Made by a program: the position numbers and the translations under genes. Below, piece by piece: positions 61,142 through 64,000 of a stretch of DNA of 64,000 bases (positions are counted from its first letter, which is position 1; every line of letters begins with the position of its first letter). Origin of the DNA: Zerene cesonia (lineage: Eukaryota > Arthropoda > Insecta > Lepidoptera > Pieridae); assembly GCF_012273895.1 (NCBI RefSeq), contig NC_052126.1, forward strand, positions 3,361,218 through 3,425,217, written 5' to 3'. The notes beneath the pieces were generated by a model, which was not told where the DNA came from, made no database searches, and saw only the letters and a list, made by a program, of their open reading frames with translations.

Positions 61142-61352
61142 CTAGCTTTCCACCCGCGGCTTTGCCCGCTAGTCGCAGCAAAGATAGACACGCGTCTCTC
61201 GTCGCATCTTCCCGTATTCGTGGGATTTCCGGGACAATAACTGTCGGACTCCAAGTACTAAGCAACCTCTGCGCAAATTTTTAGCCAAATCGATAAATCC
61301 GTTCTTGAGTTATAAATAGTATAACTAACACCACTTTCTTTGTATGTATAGA
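61142..61352 (-). mobile_element. Helitron-like element, another family
   Basis: CTAGCTTTCCACCCGCGGCT at the left, TTTCTTTGTATGTATAGA|T at the right. Same terminal rules as the other families, different body. Confidence 0.6.
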
Positions 61353-62161
61353 TTATGTTCTCTAAAACTAGGAGGACATAATGTTCATTTTGTTCAGTTG
61401 TGTGCTGAAAATTGATTTATACTTTGAACCGGCTAATCTCTTGTGGCTTCGGTTTCTATGTTTCAATTCACGCATAAATTTTCACTCCATCTGAGTTTTT
61501 TGTGCAATATTAGCTATTCTTCCATATATTATTAAATATAATTAAATCTTAATACTTTAAATGTCTCATAGAAACGTACCGATTCAGCAATTAAAGTTTC
61601 GCGTAACAATAGTTTTGAAATTGGAAATAAATGATTAAATCAATTTATAAAAACACTTCTCATCAAGCAAAGATTAGACCATCCGAGAATTCCAAGTTAA
61701 TACAGTCTTGATCACTGATAAAAGCGAGCTGAAAGTTTTAAAAGAAAAACCTGACTTCTTTGAGACTCGGAGACTACAAGGGCGGAGAAAAAAGGTTTGC
61801 AGAAGTTTTTAAAACAAGTGAGTTATCAAAAGTGTCTCGGAGCAAATGTAGTGTAGTCTCTAATGAGACCTTTGTGAGTTATACACAATAGCCTTTGGTG
61901 AGAGAAAATAAGCTTTCTGAAGATGTTTGCCCCCTTCTCCGAGTTCATTTACTTTTAAGACTAACTTACATTTGTGTGCTCAGCTCTTCTTAGAACATTG
62001 ATAGCAATTATAGATATATGAACCATTATATCGGGTTAGGGTATTGTGTGATATTTTACTCTGACTTTGAGACTAGGCGCAGTTACGGATAGAAATGTTC
62101 ACTTAATATAATTTGAATATTAAATATTTATGTATTGACTTTATTGCTCAATACACAAATA

Positions 62162-62451
62162 ATCATCATCATCAGCCCATATATGTACCCACTGCTAGGC
62201 TGTTACCTAGCAGTGGCCTCCTATGAGGGTTCAGGCCATAACCCATGACGATGGCCAAGTTAGCAAATGTTATACGTCATCGAGCTTTTAATTCTCCGAC
62301 ATGCCGGTTTCCTCACGATGTTTTCGTTCACTGTTTCGAGGAGTGATGTGGTGATGTTATCCAAATGTGTAGATAAATTGAAACATCAATTTATTTCTTG
62401 CGTGTTTACCTGGTCTCGAACCCCGACTTATCGATTTTGAAGCCCAATTTA
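62162..62451 (-). mobile_element. SINE with GAT tail, with small hairpin
   Basis: ATCATCATCATCAGCCCATA to TCTCGAACCCCGACTTATCG, same family as 51795. An 11-bp perfect inverted repeat (62189-62199 and 62206-62216) replaces the usual sequence near the tail. Confidence 0.82.
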
Positions 62452-62601
62452 TGTACACAATTTAGTTGTATACATTTAATATGATGAATGGAAATTTTCT
62501 ACTTTTATTGGCGAATCCCTAATTCTATAAAGTCTACAACAATTTTCAAATCGACGAGTAGCATGATAGGAGGAAGGTATCTCCTTTCTTATGACATTTA
62601 C

Positions 62602-62901
62602 CTCAGTGAACTCAGCAAATAACGTGTTTTTCTATCGAAAGAGTGAAAGATAAATAAATCATCAATATCACTTACAACTTTCTTAGACAAACAAATATTT
62701 TCAAACACAGCCAATTCATTACTTTTCGGCCTAAACAGATTGATATAACTAATCATGCCTTGTTCTAATATATTTAAGTCTCGACTCATTAATTTAACAT
62801 CTAATTCCGCATTAAAACACCTCTGAACACGGGCAATCACCTCGAAACTTTTGAATCGACAAGGGTTAAGATGGCCGAACTTTCCGCATTTATCCGCATT
62901 A
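62602..62901 (-). CDS. Internal exon of an unrecognised minus-strand gene
   Basis: Read on the minus strand, a pyrimidine-rich acceptor (GTTTAATTATTTCAG) is followed by 300 bases that are open in one frame and end at a GAG|GTAAAT donor. The unspliced frame stops inside that donor. The 99 whole codons give a soluble, ordinary-looking protein stretch: NADKCGKFGHLNPCRFKSFE near the start, LMSRDLNILEQGMISYINLF in the middle, and VSDIDDLFIFHSFDRKTRYL near the end. The CGKFGH...C piece faintly recalls a zinc knuckle, but one Cys-x-x-Cys partner is missing, so I do not call it. The exon begins with the last base of a codon and leaves two bases. I do not recognise the family and found no convincing neighbour exons. 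Confidence 0.5.
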
Positions 62902-64000
62902 CTGAAATAATTAAACGGAATCGGTACAGACAGAAAATAATTAGAACAATATTTGAATTCAATAATCTATATTTAGAGTTAATAATATGACTTCGTACCG
63001 GTTAAAAACCTATTCAAAGCGTGATAAATTTTCGCCTATTTTTCTCTAAATATTAAGTTGGCAGTCGAATTTTTCATTTCCTCAATATAATTCTTGTTTT
63101 CCATATAAACGGCTCACTCAACGCTTCTTAAGACGTAGACATTCAGTCAAAAATTGATCGGAGAAATAGATGTAAACTGCATATTATTTACAGTTACCAA
63201 GTGATAATAGACATAGATCATATTGTTTGTATTTGGGAAAATAAGTCACACGCTTTATATTCTCTTAAATGAGTTATAAGGTGGACATTTGTGTGCAATT
63301 TCACAAACGACATAGTAAAATAAAAATTATTATCGATTCGTACGGTAAATAAGCAAAATAACGGTAAGCGCACGGGAAGATCAAAAAATAATATACCTAT
63401 AGGTAAAGACTTCGTTATTTTTATATCAAATAAGAAGCAATTAAACGCAATACCATAACAAAAAGCAGACACTAAGAATGCATTAATCCGTTATGTATTA
63501 AATTTAAAATTTTTGCTTTCACATTGTATCATGCATAATCAGATTCTGCTCTAAAATTTATTTAAGACCACTATCCATCAATACAGAAATCATTATTATT
63601 AGCTACAATACTTATTAGGTATATACTCGTATAAACTCAATGATACACAGTACATTAATAATGCAATGAAGTTGAACATTCAGTATTTATAAAATCTAAT
63701 TAACCTTTTATTTCTTAAAAGTCATACATCTTTCTTTGATGCAAAGAAAAATGTTAGTTCTTCGATTATATTATTTGCTGTCTGTACTCGGAATATTTCT
63801 TTGAACTCAAACATCCAACCTACCTCTTCGTAGTCTTATTGAAAAACTTTAAACAACATTTCCTAACAATGCGGAGTTAATTTACAATTACAATACTGAA
63901 TTAAGGATAACGATAATAACACTAACAAAGATTTCTTTATAATTTGAGAACAGGTTTAACATGCAAATAATTAAATTAATAAAATTAATTCAATAGTGGA
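62902..64000. other. Upstream side of the minus-strand exon
   Basis: AT-rich. An 84-codon minus-strand frame at 63218-63472 starts with GTG and has no motif; I do not call it. No second exon could be joined in phase with confidence. Confidence 0.4.

Larger units (their letters stand above)
57241..62161. other. Mostly intergenic, two repeats and one GC-rich patch
   Basis: AT-rich. It holds a family G repeat (58335-58452), a Helitron-like element (61142-61352) and a GC-rich minus-strand patch at 60148-60260. If the minus-strand exon at 62602 is real, part of this is its downstream intron. Confidence 0.5.

Noticed and set aside
63218..63472. 84-codon minus-strand frame upstream of the 62602 exon
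   Set aside because: GTG start, AT-driven composition, and no donor found in a phase that fits the exon.
1..64000. CRISPR arrays, bacterial operons, rRNA, telomeric TTAGG runs
   Set aside because: None present. The introns and repeats are those of an animal genome, and the direct repeats seen are microsatellites or transposons.

Overview
The window looks like nuclear DNA of an insect, most likely a moth or butterfly. It is AT-rich, its only confidently recognised gene is split by introns of about 0.3 to 6.7 kb, and it is dense with short non-autonomous Helitron-like elements, tRNA-derived SINEs and poly-A-tailed retroposon fragments of kinds I associate with Lepidoptera. The order is an inference from repeat style and gene family, and I cannot name a species. 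Five runs of exactly 1000 N are placeholder scaffold gaps, not measured distances.

The centrepiece is a plus-strand gene of the beaten path (Beat) family, which encodes two-Ig-domain cell-surface or secreted proteins that pair with Sidestep-family receptors in insect axon guidance. I traced it by joining open segments whose splice phases agree: signal-peptide exon 25714-25804, Ig1 exons 27902-28110 and 28410-28545, Ig2 exons 35218-35351, 37235-37350 and 39194-39297, then two candidate last exons, 39989-40083 and 44320-44396. Both last exons use the same splice phase and begin with the same five residues (GAATE). They then diverge: the first has a hydrophobic tail (294-residue protein) and the second a short polar tail (288 residues). 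This suggests tethered and soluble isoforms made by alternative 3'-terminal exons.

Outside this gene there are weaker coding signals. A 300-bp exon-like segment lies on the minus strand at 62602-62901 and has a good acceptor and donor. A terminal-exon-like segment lies at 2149-2309 on the plus strand. An open frame at 10834-11097 is followed at once by an AATAAA. None matches a family I recognise.

The rest (1-25.6 kb, the introns, and 44.4-64 kb) is intergenic or intronic DNA filled with repeats. Main groups: Helitron-like elements that start TC and end CTAG, with a GC-rich hairpin near the 3' end; a tRNA-derived SINE with a GAT-repeat tail; a second tRNA-derived SINE; a poly-A-tailed retroposon of about 330 bp, called R3 here; and 3' ends of retroelements with TTTC, TTTA or TATC tails. 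Several are nested, chimeric or carry new inverted duplications. Two opposite-facing R3 pieces that abut gaps share an exact 36-bp overlap, which suggests the contig at 10455-11967 is placed in the wrong orientation.
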